From: Escherichia coli DSM 30083 = JCM 1649 = ATCC 11775
GTDB taxonomy: Bacteria; Pseudomonadota; Gammaproteobacteria; Enterobacterales; Enterobacteriaceae
Direction: 5' to 3'
NCBI RefSeq assembly: GCF_003697165.2
Contig: NZ_CP033092.2
Coordinates: forward strand, 3,596,001-3,660,000
Length of the DNA stretch: 64,000 nucleotides
Below the pieces are notes generated by a model, which saw only the letters and a program-made list of their open reading frames with translations, had not been told where the DNA came from and did not search any database. This document shows positions 10,267 to 24,711 of this stretch, one piece after another. Made by a program: the position numbers and the translations under genes. Each line of letters starts with the position of its first letter. Positions within the stretch are counted from its first letter, which is position 1.

Positions 10267-11361
10267 ATGGAAAAACTGCGGGTAGGAATCGTTTTTGGTG
10301 GTAAATCAGCGGAACATGAAGTGTCTCTGCAATCGGCAAAAAACATTGTCGATGCCATTGATAAAAGTCGCTTCGATGTTGTGCTGCTGGGCATTGATAA
10401 ACAAGGGCAATGGCACGTCAGCGATGCCAGCAATTATCTGCTAAATGCAGACGATCCTGCCCATATTGCGTTGCGTCCTTCGGCGACCAGCCTTGCGCAG
10501 GTGCCAGGTAAACATGAGCATCAGCTTATCGACGCACAAAACGGTCAGCCGTTGCCGACGGTGGATGTCATTTTCCCGATTGTCCACGGTACGCTGGGCG
10601 AAGATGGTTCCTTGCAGGGAATGCTGCGGGTCGCCAATTTACCGTTTGTAGGTTCTGATGTTCTGGCTTCAGCGGCCTGTATGGATAAAGATGTCACCAA
10701 ACGTCTGCTGCGCGATGCCGGGCTGAACATTGCGCCATTTATTACCCTGACGCGCGCTAATCGTCACAACATCAGTTTTGCCGAAGTGGAGTCTAAACTG
10801 GGGTTACCGCTGTTTGTAAAACCGGCTAATCAGGGCTCTTCTGTTGGTGTCAGCAAAGTAACCAGTGAAGAACAGTACACAATTGCCGTCGATCTGGCGT
10901 TCGAGTTCGATCATAAAGTGATCGTTGAGCAAGGGATCAAAGGTCGTGAAATCGAATGCGCAGTTCTTGGCAACGATAACCCGCAAGCAAGCACCTGTGG
11001 CGAGATCGTACTCACCAGCGATTTCTATGCCTACGACACCAAGTACATTGACGAAGATGGCGCGAAAGTGGTAGTTCCAGCAGCCATTGCGCCAGAAATC
11101 AACGATAAGATCCGGGCGATTGCCGTTCAGGCTTATCAGACGTTGGGATGCGCAGGCATGGCGCGTGTAGACGTGTTTTTAACCCCAGAGAACGAAGTAG
11201 TGATCAACGAGATCAACACCCTGCCTGGCTTCACCAACATCAGTATGTATCCGAAGCTGTGGCAAGCCAGCGGTCTGGGTTACACCGACCTGATCACGCG
11301 TTTGATTGAGCTGGCGCTGGAGCGTCACGCTGCGGATAACGCACTGAAAACCACAATGTAA
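10267..11361 (+). CDS. ddlA: D-alanine--D-alanine ligase A
   Basis: Cytoplasmic ATP-grasp ligase of 364 residues that makes the D-Ala-D-Ala dipeptide for peptidoglycan. Visible features are [19 protein letters not shown] at the N-terminus, the [12 protein letters not shown] segment, the lysine loop [14 protein letters not shown], and the metal-binding C-terminus [14 protein letters not shown]. Full family length. It converges with yaiZ at a shared terminator. Confidence 0.96.
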   Translation: MEKLRVGIVFGGKSAEHEVSLQSAKNIVDAIDKSRFDVVLLGIDKQGQWHVSDASNYLLNADDPAHIALRPSATSLAQVPGKHEHQLIDAQNGQPLPTVDVIFPIVHGTLGEDGSLQGMLRVANLPFVGSDVLASAACMDKDVTKRLLRDAGLNIAPFITLTRANRHNISFAEVESKLGLPLFVKPANQGSSVGVSKVTSEEQYTIAVDLAFEFDHKVIVEQGIKGREIECAVLGNDNPQASTCGEIVLTSDFYAYDTKYIDEDGAKVVVPAAIAPEINDKIRAIAVQAYQTLGCAGMARVDVFLTPENEVVINEINTLPGFTNISMYPKLWQASGLGYTDLITRLIELALERHAADNALKTTM

Positions 11362-11366
11362 TATTC

Positions 11367-11398
11367 AAACGCCCGGTAATATTCTTATTGGGCGTTTT
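11367..11398. terminator. Bidirectional terminator between ddlA and yaiZ
   Basis: 8-bp stem AAACGCCC/GGGCGTTT with a 15-base loop, flanked by T-runs usable in both directions. It starts six bases after the ddlA stop. Its right arm lies inside the last codons of yaiZ. Confidence 0.75.
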
Positions 11399-11597
11399 CA
11401 GTTTCTTCATCGCGACGACGAATAATCAACCCCGCCAGCCAGAAACTAATCACCCACGTCACCAGACCGACGGCATAGGTCTGCCAACCTTTTGCTTCAA
11501 ATCCCAGTAACCCCACCACGCCATTAAGAATGAATATAAGGCCAATGGCGAACGCATAGTAGTGCCAGTCACGGCGGATTTTTACAGGCAGATTCAT
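11385..11597 (-). CDS. yaiZ: Small inner-membrane protein YaiZ (DUF2754)
   Basis: 70-residue protein of unknown function with two predicted transmembrane helices (about residues 14-33 and 40-60) and a charged C-terminus, IIRRRDEETENAQ. The start MNLPVKIRRDW is chosen because it precedes the first helix directly; longer in-frame starts have no RBS. The last codons overlap the ddlA terminator hairpin. Confidence 0.88.
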   Translation of the reverse strand: MNLPVKIRRDWHYYAFAIGLIFILNGVVGLLGFEAKGWQTYAVGLVTWVISFWLAGLIIRRRDEETENAQ

Positions 11598-11856
11598 GGC
11601 AGCTCCGTTAACGAAAAACAACATCCTTGCATATTCTGTAACAACTGTCTGTGGTGTAGACAACACTTTCGCAATTGTTAATAAATTTAACTTAAGGTTG
11701 CTATTTTGTGACTCACAACGAAGATTCACGCTTCGGGAATATTCCCAACATCAATTTACCATGATTCTGATATTGACAATCGAAATGACCTGTCAGACTT
11801 GCCATAAGCCGCTGGTATCACACCAGAAGAGAAGCAGATGACTTCCGGAGGTTTTT

Positions 11857-12165
11857 ATGGCTGATTTCACCCTGTCAAAATCGCTGTTTAGCGGAAAATA
11901 TCGCAATGCATCTTCAACGCCTGGCAATATTGCCTATGCGTTGTTTGTGCTGTTTTGCTTTTGGGCTGGGGCGCAATTGCTGAACCTGCTAGTGCATGCG
12001 CCCGGCGTCTATGAGCGTTTAATGCAGGTCCAGGAAACAGGTCGCCCACGGGTGGAAATTGGTTTAGGTGTCGGCACCATTTTTGGGCTGATCCCGTTTT
12101 TAGTAGGCTGCCTCATTTTTGCAGTAGTGGCGCTATGGCTGCACTGGCGACATCGCCGCCAGTAA
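11857..12165 (+). CDS. yaiY: Inner-membrane protein YaiY
   Basis: 102-residue protein of unknown function with two hydrophobic helices (about residues 25-45 and 68-93) and a basic C-terminal tail, LHWRHRRQ, that places the end in the cytoplasm. A good RBS (CCGGAGG) precedes the ATG. It lies alone between yaiZ and yaiW and is followed by a REP element. Confidence 0.88.
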
Positions 12166-12175
12166 GATTTACGTT

Positions 12176-12206
12176 GCCAGATGCGGCCTAAAACGCCTTA
12201 TCTGGC
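12176..12206. repeat. REP element
   Basis: Single REP palindrome (GCCAGATGCGGC...CCTTATCTGGC) between the convergent yaiY and yaiW genes. Confidence 0.8.
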
Positions 12207-12223
12207 GTGACATTCCTGTTTGA

Positions 12224-13318
12224 TCACTGTTTCATACAACGCGCCCGCCGTTCGTCTACGCGCTTCGCAAACCAGGCCGTAGTCAGATTGCGGGTGATTT
12301 TCGGGCTTTCCAGTTGAATGCCAGGCAACATTTCGCGGGGTAGTGATTTACCGGTTTTCGCTTCGGCAAGTTGATAAACTTTCTTGTACAGCGCCGTCTC
12401 CTCAAAAGAGAAGCTGTCCCCTTTCTCTAACTGACGGCGAATTTCGCTGTCGCTCATCCCCAGTTTTCCCGCCAGTTTGCGCGTTGCCAGTTCGGTTTTC
12501 CCGGGCTCTTTACTGTCGTAACGAATTAAATCACCGTCCAGTGCCAGCTTCACGCCGCTGGCCTTACTGACCGCGTTCTGAAACGCGGCATTACGGCTGG
12601 CGTACCAGCCAGCGTTAAAATCAGCAAAACGGTATATCGGCGCGCTATAGCTGGCGGGATAATTCAGTAAATGGTAAGTACCAAACCACAACCCGCCGCG
12701 GCGACTGAAGACTTCCTGACGGACTGTACCGTCCATTTTCCACGGATACCCTTTGGTATGCTGTTCGGCAAAAGCAATACTGACCTGCATCGGCCCACCG
12801 GTGCGCACCGGATTGAGCGAACCAAACAGCGTCTGCCCCATTGGCACCATGCTGATCAGATCGTCAAAAATCGCGCTCAATTGCTTTTCTGTACGCACCG
12901 AATCTAACCGTTCGCTATAGCTTTTGCCGTTTGGCGATTTGATTTTTAGCGCGGTATGCACCAGAAAAGCAGGAATGTGCATCCGTTCAGCACGACGGTC
13001 AATCTCTTGCCAGGCGATCTTGCTTAAGCCCGGAACGGCCGGATCTGCCTGATAATTTGACTCCTGCTGCGCCACCGCCAGCACCGAGCAGACGTTTTCC
13101 AGCGTCGGTGCCAGCCCCTGACTTTCAAAGGTGGTGGCGAGATCTTTCGCCCAGGCATCGCGGTCTTTCACGCTCGCAGGCATCTTCTGCCGCACGACAC
13201 TCGCCACATCTATCGCTTTTTCGCCCTTTTTCAACGGTTGCGGAGCCTGACTACTACACCCCGCTAAAATCAGAACCGCCAACAATGACAGCGAAGATAG
13301 AGGATTGACGCGCGACAT
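12224..13318 (-). CDS. yaiW: Surface-exposed lipoprotein YaiW
   Basis: Outer-membrane lipoprotein of 364 residues (DUF1615). The signal peptide ends in the lipobox LAGC, with the acylated cysteine near residue 21. The mature part is soluble and slightly lysozyme-fold-like in family descriptions (segment CSVLAVAQQESNYQADPAVP). It lies directly downstream of sbmA, 12 bases from its stop, so the two are probably cotranscribed; in K-12 both affect uptake of proline-rich peptides. No defect is seen. Confidence 0.94.
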   Translation of the reverse strand: MSRVNPLSSLSLLAVLILAGCSSQAPQPLKKGEKAIDVASVVRQKMPASVKDRDAWAKDLATTFESQGLAPTLENVCSVLAVAQQESNYQADPAVPGLSKIAWQEIDRRAERMHIPAFLVHTALKIKSPNGKSYSERLDSVRTEKQLSAIFDDLISMVPMGQTLFGSLNPVRTGGPMQVSIAFAEQHTKGYPWKMDGTVRQEVFSRRGGLWFGTYHLLNYPASYSAPIYRFADFNAGWYASRNAAFQNAVSKASGVKLALDGDLIRYDSKEPGKTELATRKLAGKLGMSDSEIRRQLEKGDSFSFEETALYKKVYQLAEAKTGKSLPREMLPGIQLESPKITRNLTTAWFAKRVDERRARCMKQ

Positions 13319-13330
13319 TACTTCTCCTTT

Positions 13331-14551
13331 TTAGCTCAAGGTATGGGTTACTTCCTGAATTTTGTCACCATCCAGCTCATGTTCAAAGCTGCGCAGACGT
13401 TTGTAGATAGACATCAACTCAACCAGTGTGGTCCATGAGTTAATCAGGTACTGGAAAGCACCGCGAACCTGACCAAAAACGTTAGTAATCTGCGTCATCA
13501 GGCCGAGCGTAATCGTACCGGCAACAATTGACGGAAACAGCAAGAACAAACCGAAAACGTTATCGACCTGCAAATAGAGAATGCGGGCGATATTGAAATA
13601 CATATAGTGAAAATAGAGGCGGAAATAGTTTTTCCGTACGGCGCTAAAAAGCTCGCGTACCGTAGGCGGCGTCGCGCGCGTGGCATCGTCTTCACCATAA
13701 ACCAGCTCTTTACGGTAGGCAGCCTCTACACGCTGGTTTTTAAACTCCAGCCCCGGCAGTTTGATCCCTACCACTGCCAGTAATCCGGTCCCCATCAGCG
13801 ACCAGACGATAGCGGCAATCACCAGACCATACGGAATGTGCCCGACAATCGGCAGCTCCGGCACATGTGCGGAGAGCGTTACCAGCACCGGCAGGAAGGC
13901 GATCAACGTCATGATAGCGTTGATAAAGCTGACGCCCATATTCTCCAGCGTTGAAGCAAAACGCATGGTGTCTTCCTGCACACGCTGCGCGGCCCCTTCG
14001 ATATGACGCAGTTGTTGCCAGTTCGCCATGTAATATTCGTTCATCGCCGTACGCCAGCGGAACACGTAGTGACTGACAAAGAAGTTGTTCAGCACACTGA
14101 TCACCACCGCGATCAGCGCAATCCCCAGAAAGACGCCCACTTCGCGGTAAAATTGTTCGATGGTGACTTTATGCGGCGAACTTAGCGCCGTTTGAATCAG
14201 ATCATAGAACGGCGCATACCAGGCGTTGACGGCAACCCCGACTTCCACCAAAAACCAGGTGACGAAGATAATCAGCGCAGTACCGAGTATTGACCAGTAT
14301 TGCCAACGGTGCGGGCTATAGATAAACCAGAACAATGCAAAAAGTCCTACGCAAACAATGTAGTAAGCGTAAAAAATCAGGAAATCCAACGACCAGAAAC
14401 GCGCGGCGCTAATCGGGATCTGCCCGGAAGCGCCGGTGATACGCGCCACCCAATCACCCCCACCGGCTTGCCAGAAGATAACGGCAATCAATGCCCAAAC
14501 AAAGGCCGAGAGAAAAAACGTTCCCGGCTTTGGGAAAAAAGACTTAAACAT
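13331..14551 (-). CDS. sbmA: Peptide antibiotic transporter SbmA
   Basis: Inner-membrane proton-driven transporter of 406 residues, related in fold to the membrane half of ABC exporters but without an ATPase. It imports microcins B17 and J25, bleomycin and proline-rich antimicrobial peptides. About eight hydrophobic helices are visible. The start [10 protein letters not shown] has AGGAGTGCAT just upstream; the two-codon-longer alternative is less likely. It heads the sbmA-yaiW pair, divergent from ampH. Confidence 0.95.
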   Translation of the reverse strand: MFKSFFPKPGTFFLSAFVWALIAVIFWQAGGGDWVARITGASGQIPISAARFWSLDFLIFYAYYIVCVGLFALFWFIYSPHRWQYWSILGTALIIFVTWFLVEVGVAVNAWYAPFYDLIQTALSSPHKVTIEQFYREVGVFLGIALIAVVISVLNNFFVSHYVFRWRTAMNEYYMANWQQLRHIEGAAQRVQEDTMRFASTLENMGVSFINAIMTLIAFLPVLVTLSAHVPELPIVGHIPYGLVIAAIVWSLMGTGLLAVVGIKLPGLEFKNQRVEAAYRKELVYGEDDATRATPPTVRELFSAVRKNYFRLYFHYMYFNIARILYLQVDNVFGLFLLFPSIVAGTITLGLMTQITNVFGQVRGAFQYLINSWTTLVELMSIYKRLRSFEHELDGDKIQEVTHTLS

Positions 14552-14902
14552 ATGCACTCCTGCTAACTTCTTATCGTTTTAACAACTGCTGTGTATTAAC
14601 CGCATGACCGCTACAAAGCGTCAGCCAAATGAAACTGCCCATTGTGACCCATAGCAAGGCGCTTAGTTCGCCAGCCTGACCATAAGAATTGTTTCGACGG
14701 GTTTCACAAACCAAAGATTGTTTACATAAGCGGATTAACACGCGCAGGATCACAAATGCAGGCATTGGTGAGCAGGAAAAAGATCGTGTTTACGCGCCGT
14801 TACGTTTTTAACACTATTATTGCACTAATTCGCCCTTTGCAATCCATCAATGAGTAGTATAAATACGCTCAGTTACCTTCATTCAATCTATGGACACCAC
14901 CG
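14552..14902. other. sbmA/ampH divergent intergenic region
   Basis: 351 bases without a convincing gene. A 64-codon frame on the minus strand has no RBS and looks spurious. The region should carry the divergent promoters; no specific operator was recognised. Confidence 0.6.
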
Positions 14903-16060
14903 TTGAAACGTAGTCTGCTTTTTTCTGCCGTGCTGTATGCGGCGTCATTGACCTCCGTCCATGCGGCGCAGCCGATCACTGAACCGGAGTTTGCCTCTGA
15001 TATTGTCGATCGTTATGCCGATCATATTTTTTACGGCAGCGGTGCCACGGGGATGGCGCTGGTTGTTATCGACGGTAACCAGCGCGTCTTTCGCAGTTAT
15101 GGCGAAACGCGACCTGGTAATAACGTTCGCCCGCAGCTGGATTCCGTCATACGTATTGCTTCCCTCACCAAGTTAATGACCAGTGAGATGCTGGTGAAAT
15201 TGCTCGACCAGGGGACCGTGAAGTTAAACGATCCGCTAAGTAAATATGCTCCGCCAGGCGCACGCGTACCGACCTACAATGGGACGCCCATTACGCTGGT
15301 GAATCTGGCAACCCATACCAGCGCCCTGCCCCGTGAACAGCCCGGTGGCGCGGCACATCGTCCGGTATTTGTCTGGCCAACGCGCGAGCAACGCTGGAAA
15401 TACCTTTCCACTGCCAAACTAAAAGCCGCGCCGGGCAGCCAGGCCGCGTACTCCAACCTCGCATTCGATCTGCTGGCAGATGCACTGGCGAATGCGTCCG
15501 GCAAGCCTTATACCCAGTTGTTTGAAGAGCAGATTACCCGTCCGTTGGGGATGAAAGACACCACCTACACCCCCTCACCGGATCAGTGCCGCCGTTTAAT
15601 GGTTGCTGAGCGCGGTGCCAGTCCGTGCAATAACACGCTGGCGGCAATTGGCAGCGGCGGCGTCTATTCCACGCCAGGCGATATGATGCGCTGGATGCAG
15701 CAGTATTTGTCATCTGATTTTTATCAGCGCAGTAACCAGGCTGATCGCATGCAGACGTTGATTTATCAGCGCGCGCAGTTTACAAAAGTGATTGGCATGG
15801 ATGTCCCCGGCAAAGCGGATGCGCTTGGTTTAGGCTGGGTATATATGGCCCCGAAAGAGGGTCGTCCGGGGATTATTCAGAAGACAGGTGGTGGTGGCGG
15901 TTTCATTACCTATATGGCGATGATCCCGCAGAAGAATATTGGCGCGTTTGTGGTGGTCACTCGTTCGCCGTTGACGCGCTTTAAAAATATGAGCGATGGC
16001 ATCAATGACCTGGTGACCGAGCTAAGCGGGAATAAACCGTTGGTTATCCCCGCATCCTGA
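14903..16060 (+). CDS. ampH: D-alanyl-D-alanine carboxypeptidase/endopeptidase AmpH
   Basis: Periplasmic class C-type penicillin-binding protein of 385 residues active on peptidoglycan peptides. The signal peptide MKRSLLFSAVLYAASLTSVHA is cleaved before AQPITE. The serine hydrolase motifs are present: SLTK, YSN and KTGG. The start codon is TTG; it is used because it gives an exact signal peptide. The stop abuts the end of the convergent iprA gene with no intervening base. Confidence 0.95.
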   Translation: MKRSLLFSAVLYAASLTSVHAAQPITEPEFASDIVDRYADHIFYGSGATGMALVVIDGNQRVFRSYGETRPGNNVRPQLDSVIRIASLTKLMTSEMLVKLLDQGTVKLNDPLSKYAPPGARVPTYNGTPITLVNLATHTSALPREQPGGAAHRPVFVWPTREQRWKYLSTAKLKAAPGSQAAYSNLAFDLLADALANASGKPYTQLFEEQITRPLGMKDTTYTPSPDQCRRLMVAERGASPCNNTLAAIGSGGVYSTPGDMMRWMQQYLSSDFYQRSNQADRMQTLIYQRAQFTKVIGMDVPGKADALGLGWVYMAPKEGRPGIIQKTGGGGGFITYMAMIPQKNIGAFVVVTRSPLTRFKNMSDGINDLVTELSGNKPLVIPAS

Positions 16061-16747
<687 letters not shown>

Positions 16748-16748
16748 T

Positions 16749-19757
<3,009 letters not shown>

Positions 19758-20282
19758 TTGTCATCCCTCCTCAGGGACGTAATAAGTTGATCCATCAATT
19801 ATCAATGCATAGAAAACATATTATGTTTCGCGTTTACGATTATGCGGCGTTATAGAGGAATGGTTCAATTATTCTTTCCCCTAAGTCCGATTGCGGACAT
19901 ATATAAAGCACGTGAACACACACAAAGAAAGAAATAACAAAAACACAATATTTCAATACGTTAATGAAAGCGTTAATTTTAAAACATAGACCATGAAAAT
20001 ATAAAACAACAAAAACAGACAAATAATGTATCAATAAGCAATGAACTTTAAGCTATTCACTTTTTGGAAACGTCACCAAATCCCCAAAAACAATAATCTA
20101 TGGCTATAAATAAAAATTAAAAATATTTTCAGTGAATATGAAATTATTGCTATTTCTATTACAAAGATGTCCTGACCTCTTTTTCATTCTCTTTTTGTCA
20201 ACATCGCGACAACTTTCGTAAAACACACCCAGCCTGCTTCAGGTATACTATGCTCCTCGATTCCACAAACATCAGGCAGACC
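19758..20282. other. yaiT/hemB intergenic region with hemB promoter
   Basis: 525 AT-rich bases between divergent genes. A 64-codon minus-strand frame at 19840-20034 has no RBS and is dismissed. TATACT at 20244-20249 is a probable hemB -10 element. No other site was recognised. Confidence 0.6.
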
Positions 20283-21257
20283 ATGACAGATTTAATCCAA
20301 CGCCCTCGTCGCCTGCGCAAATCTCCTGCGCTGCGCGCTATGTTTGAAGAGACAACACTTAGCCTTAACGACCTGGTGTTGCCGATCTTTGTTGAAGAAG
20401 AAATTGACGACTACAAAGCCGTTGAAGCCATGCCAGGCGTGATGCGCATTCCAGAGAAACATCTGGCACGCGAAATTGAACGCATCGCCAACGCCGGTAT
20501 TCGTTCCGTGATGACTTTCGGCATCTCTCACCATACCGATGAAACCGGCAGCGATGCCTGGCGGGAAGATGGACTGGTGGCGCGTATGTCGCGCATCTGC
20601 AAGCAGACCGTGCCAGAAATGATCGTTATGTCAGACACCTGCTTCTGTGAATACACATCTCACGGTCACTGCGGTGTTCTGTGCGAGCATGGCGTCGACA
20701 ACGACGCGACTCTGGAAAATTTAGGCAAGCAAGCTGTGGTTGCAGCTGCTGCAGGCGCAGACTTCATCGCCCCTTCTGCCGCGATGGATGGTCAGGTACA
20801 GGCGATTCGCCAGGCGCTGGACGCTGCGGGCTTTAAAGATACGGCGATTATGTCGTATTCGACCAAGTTCGCCTCCTCCTTTTATGGCCCGTTCCGTGAA
20901 GCTGCCGGAAGCGCATTAAAAGGCGACCGCAAAAGCTATCAGATGAACCCAATGAACCGTCGTGAGGCGATTCGTGAGTCGCTGCTGGATGAAGCCCAGG
21001 GCGCAGACTGCCTGATGGTTAAACCTGCCGGAGCATACCTCGACATCGTGCGTGAGCTGCGTGAACGTACTGAATTGCCGATTGGCGCGTATCAGGTGAG
21101 CGGTGAGTACGCGATGATTAAGTTCGCCGCGCTGGCGGGTGCTATAGATGAAGAGAAAGTCGTGCTCGAAAGCTTAGGTTCGATTAAGCGTGCGGGTGCG
21201 GATCTGATTTTCAGCTACTTTGCGCTGGATTTGGCTGAGAAGAAGATTCTGCGTTAA
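20283..21257 (+). CDS. hemB: Porphobilinogen synthase (delta-aminolevulinate dehydratase)
   Basis: Cytoplasmic zinc enzyme of 324 residues that joins two 5-aminolevulinate molecules into porphobilinogen in haem synthesis. The cysteine-rich zinc site [17 protein letters not shown] is at about residues 118-134. The two active-site lysines lie in [14 protein letters not shown] and [12 protein letters not shown]. The start [10 protein letters not shown] is the family start. The bidirectional terminator after the stop separates it from the taurine operon. Confidence 0.96.
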
Positions 21258-21265
21258 TGATCATT

Positions 21266-21289
21266 ATGCCGGGTTATCCAACCCGGCAT
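21266..21289. terminator. Bidirectional terminator between hemB and tauD
   Basis: Perfect 10-bp stem ATGCCGGGTT/AACCCGGCAT with a four-base loop between the convergent hemB and tauD stops; it is followed by TTCCCCC rather than a pure T-run. Confidence 0.75.
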
Positions 21290-21296
21290 TTCCCCC

Positions 21297-22148
21297 TTAC
21301 CCCGCCCGATAAAACGGAATATCCCCAAGAATCGTCGCCCGATGCATAATCCGCCGCTGTGGCAGGTAATCCGCATTGGCATAGTGCTGAGTCACGCGGT
21401 TATCCCAAATCGCAATATCATTCGGTTGCCAGCGCCAGCGCACCTGAAACTCCGGTTTAGTGATATGGGCAAACAAAAAACCTAACAAGGCTTCGCTCTC
21501 TTTCTCGCTGACATCAACAATTCGTGTGGTAAAACCTTCGTTCACAAACAGCGCCTGTTTACCGGTCACCGGATGCGTTCGCACCACCGGATGTAGCAAC
21601 GGTGGATTTTTCGCGACCGCCTCACGCCAGCGTTGATGCTCAGCCTCGGTTTTGCGGTACTTGTATTCCGGGAACGATTTACGGAAATCATGCTCCGCAC
21701 GCAACCCGCTCAACAGCTGGCGGAAGGGAACAGAGAGCGCCTCATATGCGGCAATACCACTGGCCCAGAGCGTATCGCCGCCGGTCGAGGGTAACTCTTT
21801 CGCCGCCAGAATCGCCCCTGCGGGTGGCGTTTGAATAAATGTCACATCGGTGTGCCAGTTGTCGTTATCCGGCGGATTATCGTTATGGGTATCCAGGACG
21901 ATGATCTCGTCAACCCCTTCAGCATGAGGGTAAACAGGGTGAATATGCAGCTCGCCAAAACGCTGGGCCAGCGCGCGTTGCTGCTGCGGCGTAATAGCTT
22001 GATCGCGCAGAAACACCACATGATGGCGCAGCACCGCATGGTAAAGCTGTTCAAACTGATTATCGCTTAACGGGCGCGTTAAGTCGGCCCCCGTAATTTG
22101 TGCGCCAATATACGGCCCCAGCGGGGTAATGCTCAGACGTTCACTCAT
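21297..22148 (-). CDS. tauD: Taurine dioxygenase TauD
   Basis: Cytoplasmic Fe(II)/2-oxoglutarate dioxygenase of 283 residues that hydroxylates taurine so that it releases sulfite for use as a sulfur source. The iron ligands are in NWHTDVTF (His and Asp about 99 and 101) and the distal His in [11 protein letters not shown], which also carries the 2-oxoglutarate-binding Arg. It is the last gene of tauABCD; its ATG overlaps the tauC stop by four bases. Confidence 0.96.
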   Translation of the reverse strand: MSERLSITPLGPYIGAQITGADLTRPLSDNQFEQLYHAVLRHHVVFLRDQAITPQQQRALAQRFGELHIHPVYPHAEGVDEIIVLDTHNDNPPDNDNWHTDVTFIQTPPAGAILAAKELPSTGGDTLWASGIAAYEALSVPFRQLLSGLRAEHDFRKSFPEYKYRKTEAEHQRWREAVAKNPPLLHPVVRTHPVTGKQALFVNEGFTTRIVDVSEKESEALLGFLFAHITKPEFQVRWRWQPNDIAIWDNRVTQHYANADYLPQRRIMHRATILGDIPFYRAG

Positions 22149-22972
22149 TGTACTTCTCCATGCCAGGGCGTCAGGCGGCGCTGTAACGCGCGCAGACCCA
22201 GTTCTAAAAGAAAGGCGATAATCGCAATCACCGCGATCCCCGCCAGCACCACGTCAGTCGCGAGAAATTCACCCGCTGACTGAACCATAAATCCTAAACC
22301 GCGCGTTGCGGCAATCAGCTCCGCCGCCACCAGCGTAGACCAGCCCACACCCAGACCAATGCGTAATCCGGTGAGGATTTCCGGCAGCGCGCCGGGCAAA
22401 ATGACAAACCACAGCACCTGCGCACGGCTGGCACCCAGCGACTGGGCGGCACGAATGCGAACCTGCTGCGCGCTTTTCACCCCCGCCAGCGCCGACATCG
22501 CCACCGGCGCAAAAATCGCTAGATAGATCAGTAAGATCTTCGAGGTTTCGCCAATACCAAACCAGATCACCATCAGCGGCAAATAAGCCAGCGGCGGCAC
22601 CGGACGATAAAGCTCGATTATCGGATCCAGAATGCCGCGCACCGTCGGGCTTAGCCCCATGGCGATCCCGACCGGAATACCGATCAACACCGCCGCGAGT
22701 AGCGCCAGCACAATGCGCGTCAGGCTGGCTGCCAGATGCTGCCACAGCGTGGCGTCCATAAATCCCTGCGGCCCGGCAATGGTGAGCAGTTTTGCCAGTA
22801 CCTGTTGCGGTGGCGGCAAAAACAGCGGGCTAATCAGTTGCAGCGCCGCGACTGCCCACCATACAGTGAGCAAAACCGCTAACGTACCAATGCTTAAGGT
22901 CACCTGACGCGAGAGCGGCCAGCGCCATTTCAGCCGATGCGAATGCAGTTTTTCATTAATGAGCACACTCAT
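22145..22972 (-). CDS. tauC: Taurine ABC transporter permease TauC
   Basis: Inner-membrane permease of 275 residues of the binding-protein-dependent (SsuC/TauC) type, with six hydrophobic helices. The EAA-type cytoplasmic loop that contacts the ATPase is visible as [20 protein letters not shown]. It overlaps tauD by four bases downstream and tauB by four bases upstream, which indicates translational coupling. It imports taurine together with TauA and TauB. Confidence 0.95.
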   Translation of the reverse strand: MSVLINEKLHSHRLKWRWPLSRQVTLSIGTLAVLLTVWWAVAALQLISPLFLPPPQQVLAKLLTIAGPQGFMDATLWQHLAASLTRIVLALLAAVLIGIPVGIAMGLSPTVRGILDPIIELYRPVPPLAYLPLMVIWFGIGETSKILLIYLAIFAPVAMSALAGVKSAQQVRIRAAQSLGASRAQVLWFVILPGALPEILTGLRIGLGVGWSTLVAAELIAATRGLGFMVQSAGEFLATDVVLAGIAVIAIIAFLLELGLRALQRRLTPWHGEVQ

Positions 22973-23736
22973 GAGAACGCCTCCCGTTGCTCAAATACGC
23001 GGCTTAAAACATATTCGCGCATGGCGATGAATTGTGGATCGGACTTGATGCTGCGGCTCGACTCTCCCGCAACAAAGCGGCGAGCAAAGTTGAGCGGCAG
23101 CCGCTCCAGCACACGGCCTGGGCCGGGTGAAAGCAGAACCAGTTCAGTCGCCATAAACACCGCTTCTTCTATATCGTGGGTAATCAACAGCACCTGCTTT
23201 CCCGTCTCCTGCCAGAGTTTCAGCAGCAGAGTTTGCATCTGGTCGCGGGTGAAGGCGTCCAGCGCACCAAACGGTTCGTCGAGTAATAACAGCTGGGGAT
23301 TTGCCGCCAACGCGCGGGCAATCCCCACCCGCTGACGTTGACCACCGGAAAGCTGCCAGATGTAGCGTTTTTCTGCGCCTTCCAGCCCGACTTTTTTCAC
23401 CATCTGGTGTGCGATTTCCAGTCGCTGCATTTTCTCTACACCTGCCAGTTGCAGGCCGAACGCCACGTTGTCCTGTACATTGCGCCACGGTAACAGCCCT
23501 TCATTCTGAAAAACTACGCCACGCTCTGCTCCCGGTCCCTGAATACCCTTACCCGCCAGTTGAATGCTGCCATGCTGATAAGGCACAAAACCAGCAATCA
23601 AATTCAGCAACGTAGTTTTGCCGCAGCCAGACGGCCCCAGAACTACCAGAAGCTCGCCGCTTTCCAGCGTCAGGTTGATATCTTCCAGTGCCGGTTTGCC
23701 GCCATAATCGGCGTAAAGATGAGAAATTTGCAGCAT
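22969..23736 (-). CDS. tauB: Taurine ABC transporter ATPase TauB
   Basis: ATP-binding subunit of 255 residues. Walker [10 protein letters not shown], the signature [15 protein letters not shown], Walker [13 protein letters not shown] and a switch histidine in [11 protein letters not shown] are all present. It powers taurine import with TauC in the membrane and TauA in the periplasm. It lies 12 bases after tauA. Confidence 0.96.
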   Translation of the reverse strand: MLQISHLYADYGGKPALEDINLTLESGELLVVLGPSGCGKTTLLNLIAGFVPYQHGSIQLAGKGIQGPGAERGVVFQNEGLLPWRNVQDNVAFGLQLAGVEKMQRLEIAHQMVKKVGLEGAEKRYIWQLSGGQRQRVGIARALAANPQLLLLDEPFGALDAFTRDQMQTLLLKLWQETGKQVLLITHDIEEAVFMATELVLLSPGPGRVLERLPLNFARRFVAGESSRSIKSDPQFIAMREYVLSRVFEQREAFS

Positions 23737-23748
23737 CTGCGCCTCCTT

Positions 23749-24711
23749 TTATTGCACGAAGCGCGAGGTAACGTACTGGCTGTAATCATTCGCTACAGCC
23801 GGGACTTTGCCCTGCTCTTTCAAAAACTGCGCGGTGTCGATGATCGCTTTGTTCACCGGTCCGGTCAGTTCTGCCGTTTGTTGCTGCGGCGTCAGATAGG
23901 TATTTCCCTTCACCAGCCCCGGAACGTCACCTTCCGGCACGCCGCTTAACCGCGCCAGTTTGCTGATGTTTTCCGGCTGTTTCAGCCACGCGTCTGGGTT
24001 AGCAATGTACGGTTGCTGAGCATCGATGGCGCTTTTAGCGAACGCTTTCACGACCTCTGGATGTTTCTCGGCAAAATCTTTCCGCACGACCCAGACGTCC
24101 AGTGTCGGCGCGCCCCACTGCCCGACCTGTTCAGAATCGGTCAGCACCTTGCCATCTTTTTCCAGGGCGTTAACCGCCGGTGCCCAGACATAAGCACCAT
24201 CAATATCTCCCCGCTGCCATGCGGCGATAATTGCGGGCGGCTGCAGGTTCACAATCTCAACTTGCCCAGGTTTAATACCCCAGTGTTTCAGCGCCGCCAG
24301 CAGGCTGTAGTGGGTGGTGGAGATAAACGGTACGGCGATGCGTTTACCAATCAAGTCTTCCGGTTTACTGATAGTTTTCTTTACCACCAGCGCTTCGGAG
24401 TTACCCAGTTTTGACGCCAGCAAGAAGACTTCAATCGGCACCTGTTGGCTGGTTGCAACCGCTAACGGGCTGGAACCGAGGTTGCCGATTTGCACATCGC
24501 CCGAAGCCAGCGCCCGCACGATGCTGGCTCCACTGTCAAACTTACGCCAGTCCACGGTTGCTCCGCTTTCTTTAGCAAAGGTGTTGTCGGCCTGAGCCAC
24601 TTTCGCCGGTTCGGCGGAGGTTTGATACGCCACGGTGACGTTCACCGCCTGCGCCTGAAAAGCGATGAATGCCAGTGCGGCAAGAAATGTGTTACGCGAT
24701 GAAATTACCAT
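23749..24711 (-). CDS. tauA: Taurine-binding periplasmic protein TauA
   Basis: Periplasmic solute-binding protein of 320 residues with a signal peptide, MVISSRNTFLAALAFIAFQA, cleaved after QA before VNVTVAYQ. Full SsuA/TauA-type length. I use the ATG at MVISS; an upstream in-frame ATG gives a poor signal peptide. It is the first gene of tauABCD, known to be switched on by Cbl/CysB under sulfate starvation. Confidence 0.95.
   Translation of the reverse strand: MVISSRNTFLAALAFIAFQAQAVNVTVAYQTSAEPAKVAQADNTFAKESGATVDWRKFDSGASIVRALASGDVQIGNLGSSPLAVATSQQVPIEVFLLASKLGNSEALVVKKTISKPEDLIGKRIAVPFISTTHYSLLAALKHWGIKPGQVEIVNLQPPAIIAAWQRGDIDGAYVWAPAVNALEKDGKVLTDSEQVGQWGAPTLDVWVVRKDFAEKHPEVVKAFAKSAIDAQQPYIANPDAWLKQPENISKLARLSGVPEGDVPGLVKGNTYLTPQQQTAELTGPVNKAIIDTAQFLKEQGKVPAVANDYSQYVTSRFVQ

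Noticed and set aside
14571..14765. 64-codon frame between sbmA and ampH
   Set aside because: No RBS, no recognisable family, lies in the divergent promoter region.
19840..20034. 64-codon frame upstream of yaiT
   Set aside because: AT-rich composition artefact without RBS or a recognised homologue.
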